Position numbers and translations under genes: made by a program. The notes beneath the pieces are model-generated. The model was not told the DNA's origin. It worked only from the letters and a program-made list of their open reading frames with translations, and did not search any database. Shown here piece after piece: positions 5,958-14,152 of a stretch of DNA of 29,928 nucleotides. This DNA is from Candidatus Tectomicrobia bacterium (GTDB lineage: Bacteria > UBA8248). The stretch's first letter is position 1. Every line of letters starts with the position of its first letter. The stretch is from positions 1 through 29,928 of the forward strand of contig JACPUR010000028.1 of NCBI GenBank assembly GCA_016192135.1, written 5' to 3'.

Positions 5958-6926
5958 ATGAGTCATCTAATCCGGCATGCGTTGGTGGCGGCAGTGGCAT
6001 GCGCGGTCGGCCTGACGGCGTCTTTCGGTCCCGCGGGCGCGGCGGAGAAGTATCCATCCAAGGCGGTCACGGTAGTCATCCCGTTCGGGGGATCGGGGGC
6101 CTCGAACGTCATTTACCGGGCCTTGTTCGAGTACACGAAGAAGTATCTCGGCCAGCCGCTCGTGGTCGTGAACAAGCCGGGGAGCGGCGGCGCGGTCGGC
6201 TGGATGCAGGTGCAGTCCATGAAGCCGGACGGCTACAACCTCGCCTACGGCTCCAACTCGCTCTTCCTCCACACCCACCGGACAGGAGGAAAGCTCGACT
6301 ACAAGAATTTCGATCCCATCGTGCGGCTGAACGAGTCCGCCTGTGCCATCTCCGTCAACGTCGCCTCGGGCTGGAACAGCCTGAAGGACTTCATCCAGCA
6401 CGTGAAGGCGAACCCCGGCAAGGTCCGGATGGGGAACGCCGGGGCGGGTGCGCTCTTCGACCTCTGCACCTATCAATTCGAGAAGTTGACGGGCACCAAG
6501 ATCGTCCACGTCCCCTACCAGGGCGGCCCGCTGGCGGCGACGGCGCTGCTGGGTGGCCACATCGAGTCCGTCATGGTGACCACGGACGATCTGAGCAATG
6601 TCCTCTCCACCGGCAAGATCAAGGTGCTCGCCATGGCCGGCGAGAAGCGGGACGAGTACTTTCCGGACGTGCCCACCATGCGGGAGGCCGGGGTGGACAT
6701 GGTGATGGTGCTGTGGCGTGGCATCATTGCTCCCAAGGGCATGGACAAGGCCCGCGTCGCCATCCTCGAGAAAGCCTTCGAGCAATCCACGAAGGATCGG
6801 GGCTACGTCGAGTTCATGAAGAAGAACCGCTTCACGAACGATTTCATGGGGACGGCCGCTTTCACAAAGGCTTATTTCGAGGAGGGAGAGCTGCTGATCG
6901 GCCTCGCCAAGATGGCGATCAAGTGA
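5958..6926 (+). CDS. tctC: TTT-family periplasmic substrate-binding protein (TctC/Bug type)
   Basis: The 322-residue product has a signal peptide (LVAAVACAVGLTASFGPAGAA) and the signature of the Bug/TctC family: YPSKAVTVVIPFGGSGASN near the mature N-terminus, LGQPLVVVNKPGSGGAVGWMQV, MKPDGYNLAYGSNS, and VPYQGGPLAATALLGGHIE. The length of about 320 residues is usual. It captures an organic acid, typically a di- or tricarboxylate or an aromatic acid, in the periplasm and delivers it to the TctA/TctB membrane pair encoded immediately downstream. GAGGAGTG precedes the ATG. The ligand cannot be read from the sequence. A beta-hydroxyacid dehydrogenase gene at the end of the series hints at a hydroxy or branched carboxylic acid. 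Confidence 0.93.
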   Translation: MSHLIRHALVAAVACAVGLTASFGPAGAAEKYPSKAVTVVIPFGGSGASNVIYRALFEYTKKYLGQPLVVVNKPGSGGAVGWMQVQSMKPDGYNLAYGSNSLFLHTHRTGGKLDYKNFDPIVRLNESACAISVNVASGWNSLKDFIQHVKANPGKVRMGNAGAGALFDLCTYQFEKLTGTKIVHVPYQGGPLAATALLGGHIESVMVTTDDLSNVLSTGKIKVLAMAGEKRDEYFPDVPTMREAGVDMVMVLWRGIIAPKGMDKARVAILEKAFEQSTKDRGYVEFMKKNRFTNDFMGTAAFTKAYFEEGELLIGLAKMAIK

Positions 6927-6978
6927 CCGGTGCGTGCAGGGCCTGCGGTCCTTCCCTCGCCATGAGCGAGGTGCGCCG

Positions 6979-7470
6979 GTGAGGGATCCGCGCGATATCG
7001 CGATCGGCGTGTTCTTTCTCGCCCTCTCGGGGGTGCTCCTGTTCGCCATCCAGGGTTTCCCCTCGGGGACGCTCGCGGAGGGAATGGGGGCGCGCCTCAT
7101 GCCGCTCGTCCTGACTCTCTGCTTGGCCTTTCTCTCCCTGCTGCTCCTCCTCCACGGTTTTCGCAGCGGCCGTTATCAGCCTGGGGAGAGCCTGGCACCC
7201 GCCGGGCGCGCGCTCGATCCCCCGCTGCTCGGCCCCCACCTCAAGACGCCGGGCATCCTCATCGCCCTCCTGACGGCGTACCTTCTGGTGCTGGAGTACG
7301 CCGGGTTCCTTGCCGGCAATGCCGTGTTTCTCCTCCTCGCGACGCGGTCGCTCGGCGCCACGTGGAAGGGCGCCGCGAAAACCAGCCTCTTTCTCACGGT
7401 GCTGACCTATCTGATCTTCGGCGTGGCGCTCGACGTTCCGCTACCCGCCTTTTCCCTGCTCGCGAGGTAG
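6979..7470 (+). CDS. tctB: TTT transporter small membrane subunit (TctB-like)
   Basis: The 163-residue product is predicted from GTG 6979, which has GAGGTG upstream. It has four hydrophobic segments: DIAIGVFFLALSGVLLFAI, LMPLVLTLCLAFLSLLLLL, GILIALLTAYLLVLEYAGFLAG and SLFLTVLTYLIFGVALDV. It shows the TctB pattern of an N-terminal 'D...G..F...G' helix, a G-x-G-x-R/A-MP motif (EGMGARLMPLV) and a final FxxxLxVPLP segment. It sits between the substrate-binding protein and the large permease, as expected for TTT systems, and the gap to tctA is four bases. Confidence 0.9.
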   Translation: MRDPRDIAIGVFFLALSGVLLFAIQGFPSGTLAEGMGARLMPLVLTLCLAFLSLLLLLHGFRSGRYQPGESLAPAGRALDPPLLGPHLKTPGILIALLTAYLLVLEYAGFLAGNAVFLLLATRSLGATWKGAAKTSLFLTVLTYLIFGVALDVPLPAFSLLAR

Positions 7471-7474
7471 GGGC

Positions 7475-8983
7475 ATGCTCGGCGACATGGGAATCTTCTC
7501 GCTCTACACCCTGGGGCTCGGCCGGACGCTCCAGCCGGACGTCCTCCTCTTCCTCTTCTTCGGCACCCTAGTCGGCCTCATCTTCGGGGTGATTCCGGGG
7601 CTCTCCGCCACGATCGGGATCGCCATCTTCACCCCCTTCACCTTCAAGATGAGCCCCGAGGGCTCTTTCGCCCTGCTGCTTGGGATCTACTGCGGGTCGA
7701 CATTCGGGGGCTCGATCAGCGCCATCCTCGCCAGCATCCCCGGCACCATCGCCGCCATCATGACCGTCCACGACGGCCACCCCATGGCCCTCAAGGGAGA
7801 AGCGGGGCGGGCCATCGGACTGGCCACCATCTCCTCTTTCATCGGGGGGCTACTCAGCGTCGTCGCCCTCGTCTTCTTCGCCCCCCTCATCGCCCGCTGG
7901 GCGCTGGAGTTCAGCGCCCAGGAGTACTTCGCCATCACCCTGTTCGGCATCAGCGTCATCGCCTACATCAGCACGGGGTCCATGGTGAAGGGCTTCATCA
8001 GCGCCCTCATCGGCCTGCTCTTGGCGACGGTGGGGGCGGACCCGACCACGGCCTATCCCCGCTTCACCTTCGACTCGGTGGCGCTCCTGGGCGGTCTCCC
8101 GATGGTCCCCCTCATCGTGGGGGTCTTCGGGTTCGCCGAGGTGCTCCGGATGGCGGAGAAAGATGCTTCCGCCTACAGGCGCATCACCGAGGTGGGAAAG
8201 ATCATCCCCTCCATGCGGGAGCTCGGGCGGCTCTTCGGGACCATGGCGCGGGGTTCGTTCATCGGCGTCTTCATCGGGGCGGTGCCCGCGGCGGGCGCCT
8301 CCATCGCCGCCATCATCAGCTACGGGGTCGAGAAGCGCATCTCCAGCCACCCGGAAACCTTTGGCACGGGCGAGCCGCGCGGGATCGTCGGTCCGGAGTC
8401 CGCCAACAACGCCACCACCGGCGGGGCGATGATCCCGATGATGACCCTGGGTGTCCCGGGCGATCTGGTGACGGCCCTCCTGATCGGAGCCATGCTCATC
8501 CACGGCCTGCATCCGGGGCCGCTCCTGTTCAAGGATCATCCGCAGATCGTCTCCTCCATCTTCATCTCGTTGACCCTCTCGAACGTCATCTTCCTCGTCC
8601 TGGGCCTGTGTGGCGCGAGACTCTTCGCCAAGCTGATCACTTTGCGCCGGGAGGTGCTCGTCTCCATGATCCTCTGCCTCTCCATCGTGGGGACGTATTC
8701 CATCGAGAACTCGATCTTCCACGTCTGGGTGTACCTCGTGGGAGGGATCGCGGGCTACGTGATGACGCGGGTGGGAGTGCCCGTTTCCCCCCTCGTGCTC
8801 GGCTTCATCCTGGGCCCCATGGTGGAGTCGTTCTTCCGGCAGGCTCTCATCCTTTCCTATGGGAACCCCATCTATTTTTTCGCCCGGCCCATCGCCGCCA
8901 TCTTCCTTGGCCTCACAATCCTCTTGATGCTCGCCCCCTTCTTGATGAAAAAGCTGTTTGGATATCAATATTCGGGGGGATGA
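7475..8983 (+). CDS. tctA: TTT transporter large permease subunit (TctA-like)
   Basis: The 502-residue product is a typical TctA permease with about 11-12 transmembrane segments. It has the two conserved family motifs: FGVIPGLSATIGIAIFTP near residue 40 followed by LLGIYCGSTFGGSISAIL, and later GAVPAAGASIAAIISYGVEK, GVPGDLVTALLIGAML and the PESANNATTGGAMIPMMTLG segment. The last lies at the internal repeat where substrate or coupling ions are thought to bind. GAGGTAGGGG lies 5-6 bases before the ATG. It forms the membrane channel with TctB and imports the acid bound by TctC using an ion gradient. Confidence 0.95.
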   Translation: MLGDMGIFSLYTLGLGRTLQPDVLLFLFFGTLVGLIFGVIPGLSATIGIAIFTPFTFKMSPEGSFALLLGIYCGSTFGGSISAILASIPGTIAAIMTVHDGHPMALKGEAGRAIGLATISSFIGGLLSVVALVFFAPLIARWALEFSAQEYFAITLFGISVIAYISTGSMVKGFISALIGLLLATVGADPTTAYPRFTFDSVALLGGLPMVPLIVGVFGFAEVLRMAEKDASAYRRITEVGKIIPSMRELGRLFGTMARGSFIGVFIGAVPAAGASIAAIISYGVEKRISSHPETFGTGEPRGIVGPESANNATTGGAMIPMMTLGVPGDLVTALLIGAMLIHGLHPGPLLFKDHPQIVSSIFISLTLSNVIFLVLGLCGARLFAKLITLRREVLVSMILCLSIVGTYSIENSIFHVWVYLVGGIAGYVMTRVGVPVSPLVLGFILGPMVESFFRQALILSYGNPIYFFARPIAAIFLGLTILLMLAPFLMKKLFGYQYSGG

Positions 8984-9073
8984 GATGTCCCTGCCCCGCG
9001 GAGGCCGGTCCTTCGGCGCGCCCGCCCGCGAGGGGAAGAGTCACTTCGCGGCGCAATTACGGAGGAACACCCG

Positions 9074-9964
9074 ATGCCCGGACGCGTGGGGATGGTGGGC
9101 CTGGGCCTGATGGGCCAAGCGTTCTCGGCGAACCTGCTCAAGGCGGGGTTCGAGGTCCAAGGCTTCGACGTCGACAGCCGCCGCATGGACGAATTGAAGC
9201 GGCGCGGCGGGAAGCCGGCGGATTCCCCGGCCGCCGCCGTCCGGGGCGTGCGCTGGATGATCACCTCGCTGCCCACCATCGAGATCGTCCGCCAGGCGGT
9301 GCTGGGGCCGGGGGGCGTGGCGGAGGGGGCGGAGAAAGGCCTCCTGCTCGCCGACACCACCACCGCCCGCCCGGAGGACTCCGCGGCGCTCGCCGCCGAG
9401 CTGACGGCCAGGGGCATCCGGTTCATGGACGCCTCGGTGAGCGGCACGAGCACCATGGCCTGGGAGAAGGATCTCATCGTGGTGGCGGGCGGCAAGGAGG
9501 AGGACTTCGACGCCCTCGAGCCCCTCTTCGCCGGCTTCAGCAAGGGAGCCTACTATCTGGGCGCCCACGGCTCGGGCGCCCGGGCCAAGCTCATCATCAA
9601 CCTCGTCCTCCTGGGCAACCGCCTGGCCCTGGCGGAGGGCCTCACCCTGGGCATGAAGGCCGACATGAAGATGGAAACCCTCCTCACCGTGCTCAAGGAG
9701 GGCGCCGCCGGCTCCAAGGCCATGGATCAGAAAGGCGAGAAGATGCTCAAGGCGGAGTACTCCCCCGAAAGCCGCCTCACCACCTCCTACAAGGACGTTG
9801 GCCTCATGCTCGAGCAGGGCCGACGCCTGAACTCCCCGCTCTTCGTCACGAGCCTCTACGCCCAGCTCGCCCAGATGGGGGTGGCCAAGGGCTACGCCGA
9901 CTCCGACCCCGCCTGCATCATCGAGCTGATGCGTGAGATGGCCGGGCTCCCGAGGAGGAAGTAG
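9074..9964 (+). CDS. Beta-hydroxyacid dehydrogenase, 3-hydroxyisobutyrate dehydrogenase family
   Basis: The 296-residue protein has an N-terminal Rossmann motif GLGLMGQAFS (residues 9-18). An acidic residue at the end of strand 2 (GFDVDSRR) favours NAD over NADP. The substrate-binding signature is MDASVSGTSTMAW (118-130), where the family usually has DAPVSGG. The catalytic Lys lies in GARAKLIINL (about K172), followed by the all-helical C-terminal domain. Such enzymes oxidise 3-hydroxyisobutyrate, tartronate semialdehyde, 2-hydroxymethylglutarate and similar compounds. It lies 90 bases behind the TTT permease on the same strand and may use the imported substrate. SGT in place of SGG suggests a substrate different from the classic ones; this is inference. 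Confidence 0.9.
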   Translation: MPGRVGMVGLGLMGQAFSANLLKAGFEVQGFDVDSRRMDELKRRGGKPADSPAAAVRGVRWMITSLPTIEIVRQAVLGPGGVAEGAEKGLLLADTTTARPEDSAALAAELTARGIRFMDASVSGTSTMAWEKDLIVVAGGKEEDFDALEPLFAGFSKGAYYLGAHGSGARAKLIINLVLLGNRLALAEGLTLGMKADMKMETLLTVLKEGAAGSKAMDQKGEKMLKAEYSPESRLTTSYKDVGLMLEQGRRLNSPLFVTSLYAQLAQMGVAKGYADSDPACIIELMREMAGLPRRK

Positions 9965-10012
9965 GGGAGGCGAGCCCATCGAGGAGGCGGCTGCTGGCGG
10001 GAGGGTGAGGGG

Positions 10013-10130
10013 GCGGCTTCGGACGGAGGGGCGGCTACTGCCTCGGCACGGCCGGTCTGTAGTAGGGGCGGTTCGCGAACCGCCCCTAGGCGGCTTCGGC
10101 CGGGGGGGGCCGCTACCGCCGCGGCACGGA
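10013..10130. repeat. Imperfect direct repeat flanking a palindrome at the motB 3' end
   Basis: Bases 10013-10053 (GGCGGCTTCGG, CTACTGCCTCGGCACGG) and 10090-10130 (GGCGGCTTCGG, CTACCGCCGCGGCACGG) are imperfect copies of the same roughly 40-base segment. The second copy includes the last codons and the TAG of motB. A perfect palindrome sits between the copies. This looks like a duplication associated with insertion or expansion of a palindromic element just downstream of motB. Confidence 0.6.
10063..10088. repeat. GGGGCG-type palindromic intergenic repeat, copy 1
   Basis: A perfect 26-base palindrome runs TAGGGGCGGTTCG / CGAACCGCCCCTA. It shares its TAGGGGCG...CGCCCCTA ends with the element at 13171-13200, which points to a dispersed REP-like family. 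It lies between the dehydrogenase and motB 3' ends and could act as a transcript-end hairpin for both. Confidence 0.8.
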
Positions 10131-10988
10131 CTGCGGCCGGATGAGATCGCGGACGACCGGGCTCACCCCGGGCAGGTCCGGGCGAATGATCTCCTTGGTG
10201 TCCTCGGCCACGACGATGCTGATGCGCCGGTTGCGGGGGTCCTCGGGGTTGGCCGGGTAGCGGAGCCGCTTGTCGGCGTAGCCCCGCACCTGGGCGATCT
10301 TTCCCTCGTCGAGGCCCAGGCTCTCCAGCATGCGGCGGGTGATGTTGGCCCGGTCGGCGGAGAGCTCCCAGTTGGAGTAGCCGGGGCGGGTGAGGGGCTG
10401 GCTGTCGGTGTGGCCCTCGATGATGATGGAGTAGGGCAGGCGCCGGATCTGCTCGACGATGGCCTTCAGCGCCACGTTGGCCTCGGGTCGGATGCGCGCG
10501 CTGCCCGGTTCGAAGAAGGAGGAGCTCTCCTTGTCGAGCAGCTCGATCCGGACGCCCTCGGCGGTGGCCTGGATCGCGATCTGATCCTTCAGCTTCTGCA
10601 GCTCGGGGATGTTCTTGATCGCCCCCTCCAGGGTGGACTGGAGGGCCTTGAAGACCTTCTCCTTCATCTCCCGCTGCTTCTCGGCGGAGGCGTCCTCGCC
10701 CTGGGCGGTGCTCGCCTCCCGGCCGGTGCCCCCCTCCAGAATCCCCGCGCCGCCTCCGCTCGTGGAGGAGAAGATGCCCGGCGGGTCCCGGAAGTAGGCT
10801 CCGACCGCCTGCTTCACCTCCTTCTTGGAGTTGACGAGCCAGAGCACGAGGAAGAGCGCCATCATGGCGCTCATGAAGTCGGCGAAGGCCACCTTCCACG
10901 CCGAGCCGTGGCCGCCGCCGTGGCCCTTCTTGATCTTCTTGACGATGATGGGCCGGTTCTCGAGTTTGAAGTCGCCGCCTTCAGCCAT
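10113..10988 (-). CDS. motB: Flagellar motor stator protein MotB
   Basis: The 291-residue protein has the MotB layout. A basic cytoplasmic N-terminus (RPIIVKKIKKGHGGGHGS) is followed by one transmembrane helix, AWKVAFADFMSAMMALFLVLWLV. Its Asp in ADFM is the proton-coupling residue. A linker/plug segment follows, then a periplasmic OmpA/MotB peptidoglycan-binding domain with IIIEGHTDSQP, NWELSADRA and the end of the domain at RNRRISIVV. It follows motA by three bases on the same strand and forms the MotA/MotB stator with it. No other flagellar gene is in the window. The 3' end lies inside one copy of the imperfect direct repeat. Confidence 0.97.
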   Translation of the reverse strand: MAEGGDFKLENRPIIVKKIKKGHGGGHGSAWKVAFADFMSAMMALFLVLWLVNSKKEVKQAVGAYFRDPPGIFSSTSGGGAGILEGGTGREASTAQGEDASAEKQREMKEKVFKALQSTLEGAIKNIPELQKLKDQIAIQATAEGVRIELLDKESSSFFEPGSARIRPEANVALKAIVEQIRRLPYSIIIEGHTDSQPLTRPGYSNWELSADRANITRRMLESLGLDEGKIAQVRGYADKRLRYPANPEDPRNRRISIVVAEDTKEIIRPDLPGVSPVVRDLIRPQSVPRR

Positions 10989-10991
10989 GGC

Positions 10992-11843
10992 TCATTTCTT
11001 CTTCCGGAGGATTTCCTCGAGTTCCTTCATGCCGGGCCGCTCGGAGCCCATGATCGAGCGCCGGGCGAACTCGATGGCGATCATGGGCGAGAGCCCCTTC
11101 TCGAAGGCCAAAAGACCCGCCTTGATGCACTGGATGTACTGCGCCTCGTCCTGGTTGTTCAGCTCCATGCCGGCCGCCAGGGGCGAGAGGAACCCGTAGG
11201 CCGCGAGAATGCCGAGGAAGGTGCCGACCAGGGCGGCGCCCACCTTGTGCCCGATCTCGGCGGGCGGGCCGTCAATCGCGGCCATGGTGAGGATGATGCC
11301 GAGCACGGCCGCCACGATCCCCAGCCCCGGCATGGAGTCGGACACCTTGCTCAGCACGCCCGGCGCCCGGGCGGTCTCCTCATGGTGGATCTCGATGTCC
11401 GAGTCCATGAGGGCCTCCAGCTCGTGCGAGGCGACGCCGCCCACGATGATGATCTTGGCCGAGTCGGTCAGGAACTCCACCGCGTGGTGGTGGCTCATGA
11501 AGCCGGGGTACTTCTTGAAGAGGGAGCTCGACTCCGGCTTCTCGACGTGGGACTCGAGGACAAGGAGGCCGTCCTTCTTCGCCATCTGGAAAATCTCGCT
11601 GAGCAGGCACAGCAGCTCGATGTAGTTCTGCTTCTTGATGGTCTTGCCCAGCAGGACCTTCAGGACGCCGCCGAACAGCGCCACCTGGACCTTCATCGGG
11701 GTGGAGATGAAGACGGCGCCCAAGGCGGCGCCGAAGATGATGACGACCTCCGCCGGCTGGAACAGGACGGCGAGCTCCCCGTGCTCCATGAGGTAGCCGC
11801 CGATGACGGCGCCGAGCACGACGACGATTCCCGCGATTGCCAT
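10992..11843 (-). CDS. motA: Flagellar motor stator protein MotA
   Basis: The 283-residue product has four hydrophobic segments in the MotA arrangement: AIAGIVVVLGAVIGGYLMEHG, PAEVVIIFGAALGAVFISTP, and near the C-terminus PGLGIVAAVLGIILTMAAIDGPP plus KVGAALVGTFLGILAAYGFLSPL. The large cytoplasmic loop between the two pairs contains the DGLLVLESHVEKPESSSLF region and charged residues that contact FliG. PAEIGHKVGAALVGTF is the family signature, and the protein ends in the usual basic tail (EILRKKK). AGAGGATG is upstream. It is the ion-conducting stator partner of MotB. Confidence 0.97.
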   Translation of the reverse strand: MAIAGIVVVLGAVIGGYLMEHGELAVLFQPAEVVIIFGAALGAVFISTPMKVQVALFGGVLKVLLGKTIKKQNYIELLCLLSEIFQMAKKDGLLVLESHVEKPESSSLFKKYPGFMSHHHAVEFLTDSAKIIIVGGVASHELEALMDSDIEIHHEETARAPGVLSKVSDSMPGLGIVAAVLGIILTMAAIDGPPAEIGHKVGAALVGTFLGILAAYGFLSPLAAGMELNNQDEAQYIQCIKAGLLAFEKGLSPMIAIEFARRSIMGSERPGMKELEEILRKKK

Positions 11844-11946
11844 GCGGCCTACATCCTCTTTAACACCAGCCGAAAGATTACCCTTCGGGGACCTCGATGA
11901 TGCGGCAATTCTAGCGATTTCATGCCTTTTCCGCCACCTGAACCGG

Positions 11947-12996
11947 TCAGCCCCCCGCCCGGAGCACGATTTTCCCGAACTGCTCCCCCGCCTCCAGGAT
12001 CTCGTGCCCCCTCCGGCATTCCTCGAGCGGCAGCACCCGGTCCACCACGGGCCGCAGCCTCCCCTTGGCCAGGAAGCCCAGCACTTTCTTGAACGAGGGC
12101 AGGCTGCCCATGGTGCTCCCCAGCAGGGAGAGCTGCTTGGCGAAGAGGACGGTGAGGTTCGTCTTCCCCTGGAAGCCGGTCGTGGCGCCGCAGATGACGA
12201 TGCGCCCGTGGTAGGCGGCGCTCTTGACGCTCTCCTCCCAGGTGGCCTCCCCGACGTGCTCGAGGACCACGTGGGCGCCCTCCCGGCCCGTCAGCTCGCG
12301 CACCCGGCCGCTGATGGACTCCTCCCGGTAGTTGATGACCTCGTCCGCCCCCAGGGCCCGCGCCCTCGCCGCCTTGTCGGCGGTGCTGGTCGCGGCGATC
12401 ACCCGCGCCCCGAGGAGCTTACCGATCTGGATGGCCGCCGTGCCCACCCCGCTCCCGGCGCCCTGGACGAGGAGGGTCTCCCCGGCCCGTAGGCCCGCCC
12501 GCTCGGTCAGCATCCGCCAGGCGGTGATGAAGACGATGGGCACCGCCGCCCCCTCCTCGAAGGAGAGCGAATCCGGCAGGGAGAGCAGGTTTGAGAAGGG
12601 GATGCAGATGAACTCGCAGCAGGCGCCGTTCGTCTGCTCCCCGATGATGGAGAAGGCGCCCGGCGGGGGATCGTCCGCCAGGAAATGCGGCACCCCGCCG
12701 TAGCCGGCGAGGGGGTAGCCGATCACCCTTTGCCCTTCCTTCGGGGCGGCCGCCCCCGCCAGCCGGGCCACCCCCGGCCCCAGGGCCCGGACCACCCCGG
12801 TGAAGTCGCTCCCCCCGATGTGGGGCATCTCGATCTTGAGGCCCGGCAGCCCCCGGCGCATCCAGAGGTCCAGGTGGTTGAGCCCCACCGCCCTGACCTC
12901 GACGAGCGCCTCGCCCGGGCCGGGCTCAGGCCGGGGGACCTCCTCCACCCGGAGGACCTCGGGCCCCCCGTGCTCGTGGAAACGCACCGCCTTCAT
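11947..12996 (-). CDS. MDR-family NAD(P)H:quinone oxidoreductase / zinc-type alcohol dehydrogenase-like
   Basis: The ATG at 12994-12996 is preceded by GGGAGGAA and gives a 349-residue product starting MKAVRFHEHGGPEVLRVEE, the classic quinone-oxidoreductase start. It continues with the GroES-like domain (VGLNHLDLWMRRGLPG, GSDFTGVV) and the Rossmann fold VQGAGSGVGTAAIQIGKLLGA. The C-terminal part includes a GRIVICGATTG strand and ends in GKIVLRAGG. It probably reduces an alpha,beta-unsaturated carbonyl, quinone or enoyl-type substrate with NAD(P)H. The zinc-ligand pattern of true alcohol dehydrogenases is not obvious. Longer frames upstream of the chosen start run through the palindromic repeats and are not credible. 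It stands alone on the minus strand. Confidence 0.9.
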   Translation of the reverse strand: MKAVRFHEHGGPEVLRVEEVPRPEPGPGEALVEVRAVGLNHLDLWMRRGLPGLKIEMPHIGGSDFTGVVRALGPGVARLAGAAAPKEGQRVIGYPLAGYGGVPHFLADDPPPGAFSIIGEQTNGACCEFICIPFSNLLSLPDSLSFEEGAAVPIVFITAWRMLTERAGLRAGETLLVQGAGSGVGTAAIQIGKLLGARVIAATSTADKAARARALGADEVINYREESISGRVRELTGREGAHVVLEHVGEATWEESVKSAAYHGRIVICGATTGFQGKTNLTVLFAKQLSLLGSTMGSLPSFKKVLGFLAKGRLRPVVDRVLPLEECRRGHEILEAGEQFGKIVLRAGG

Positions 12997-13123
12997 GAAT
13001 TCCTCCCGCGCCATCGCCTGTGAGGGTTGGCCGGCCGGCCCCGAATGCTTTACCACCCCGGCCCCATGCAGGGCAAGGGAGGGGGGCGCCGAAAGGATTA
13101 TCAATTTGAGGGTTGGCTGGTCA

Positions 13124-13151
13124 GTAAGGGCGAGGCATGCCTCGCCCTTAC
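13124..13151. repeat. Palindromic intergenic repeat (GTAAGGGCG type)
   Basis: A perfect 28-base palindrome runs GTAAGGGCGAGGCA / TGCCTCGCCCTTAC. Its ends resemble the GTAGGGGCG palindromes at 10063 and 13171, but the core differs. It lies between the quinone-oxidoreductase gene and the DUF523/DUF1722 gene, 20 bases from another palindrome. Confidence 0.8.
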
Positions 13152-13170
13152 GTATGGGGGCACGCGTCAT

Positions 13171-13200
13171 CGTAGGGGCGTATTGCAATACGCCCCTACG
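13171..13200. repeat. GGGGCG-type palindromic repeat, copy 2, overlapping a stop codon
   Basis: A perfect 30-base palindrome runs CGTAGGGGCGTATTG / CAATACGCCCCTACG. Its outer part equals that of the repeat at 10063-10088. Its edge supplies the TAG stop codon (13196-13198) of the minus-strand DUF523/DUF1722 gene, so insertion of the element may have defined the end of that protein. Confidence 0.8.
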
Positions 13201-14152
13201 CAATGGCGGATTCACCGCCGGTATCTTCCAAATCGGGCGGGAAGGGCGAGAAGAGGGTCTGCCCGGCGAGGGTTTCGTCCCGGCCGATCCAGTCCCGCAG
13301 GGGGCGGAGGGCGGCGCTCAGAGGAGCCCGCCCCTCCCGGTAGCGCTCGATTGCCCGAAGGAAGCGCGCCCGCTCGCTTGGCCGCAGGGGCGAGCCGGCC
13401 GCCCCTACGGATTGGCGGAGCACATCCGCGGCCGAGGCCCGCCGGGCGGGCCGCGCCAGGGCGGCGTGGAGGTGGCGTTCATATTCTTCCATCGCCTCGG
13501 GCAGCGGCCGCCGCTTGCGGTTCGCGGCGATTTTCTCCAGCGCCTTCGCCTCCCTCTTGTGGCGGGCCAGGAGGAGGAGCCGGTTCGCCTCCTGGAAGCG
13601 CGCGAGCGCGGCCGCCGAGGGCCGCTCCTTCACCGCCCGGAAGCGGGCCAGCGCGAAGAGCCGGGTGAGGAAGCGCTCGCGGATGAGGGGATTGCCGAGC
13701 CGCGCTTCGTCTTCCACCGCCAAGCCCGGGAAGCGCGCGAGCGCCTCCTCGGCGAAGAAACCCGCCCCCTTGCCGATGGGTTTAGCCGCCTCCGCCCCGG
13801 CGTAGCGCTTCACGTCCCCAATCCCGCACGAGGGGGAGCGGCTCTTCAGGATGAAGCCGTCCGCGCCCCCGAGCCCGCCCAGGAACTTCTCCGCGAAGCG
13901 GCGCATGGCCCGGGTCAGGTCCCGCCCCGTCGCGGGCTGGAGGAGGGTTCTCTCCCCGCCCCTTTCGATGACGCGGATGGGGTCGCGCGGGACGCCGAGC
14001 CCGATCTCCACCTCCGGGCACACGGGCCGGAGCTCCACGTGGGCCGCGAGCTTTCGAAGGAAGGGGAACGGGATGCGCTCCCCGTCGTACCGGCAGGGCG
14101 CCAGCTCCAGGCACTGGCTTAGGACGACCACGGGGCGGGGGAACTTCCTCAT
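13196..14152 (-). CDS. DUF523-DUF1722 (YbgA-like) two-domain protein
   Basis: The 318-residue protein begins VVVLSQCLELAPCRYDGERI and contains VCPEVEIGLGVPRDPIRV and SRSPSCGIGDVK, the Cys-containing motifs of the DUF523 domain. A helical DUF1722 domain follows (LFALARFRAVKERP, LLLARHKREAKALEKI, EYERHLHAALARPARR, YREGRAPLSAALRPLRDWIG). The fusion is common in gamma- and deltaproteobacterial-type genomes, sometimes near photolyase genes. Its biochemical role is not established, although the conserved Cys suggest redox or metal chemistry. The ATG overlaps the stop of the upstream SUMF1-domain gene (ATGA), so the two are translationally coupled. The C-terminal codons run into a palindromic repeat. 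Confidence 0.88.
   Translation of the reverse strand: MRKFPRPVVVLSQCLELAPCRYDGERIPFPFLRKLAAHVELRPVCPEVEIGLGVPRDPIRVIERGGERTLLQPATGRDLTRAMRRFAEKFLGGLGGADGFILKSRSPSCGIGDVKRYAGAEAAKPIGKGAGFFAEEALARFPGLAVEDEARLGNPLIRERFLTRLFALARFRAVKERPSAAALARFQEANRLLLLARHKREAKALEKIAANRKRRPLPEAMEEYERHLHAALARPARRASAADVLRQSVGAAGSPLRPSERARFLRAIERYREGRAPLSAALRPLRDWIGRDETLAGQTLFSPFPPDLEDTGGESAIA

Noticed and set aside
5451-5966. A 171-residue minus-strand reading frame over the tRNA-Sec gene
   Set aside because: The translation is Pro/Arg-rich without a domain and crosses a certain tRNA gene.
9965-10112. CRISPR-like or tandem-repeat array downstream of the dehydrogenase
   Set aside because: Only two imperfect copies flank one palindrome, with no regular spacers and no cas genes.
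12997-13215. An N-terminal extension of the quinone-oxidoreductase gene
   Set aside because: It would run through two palindromic repeats. The internal ATG at 12996 has a strong Shine-Dalgarno and gives the standard N-terminus.
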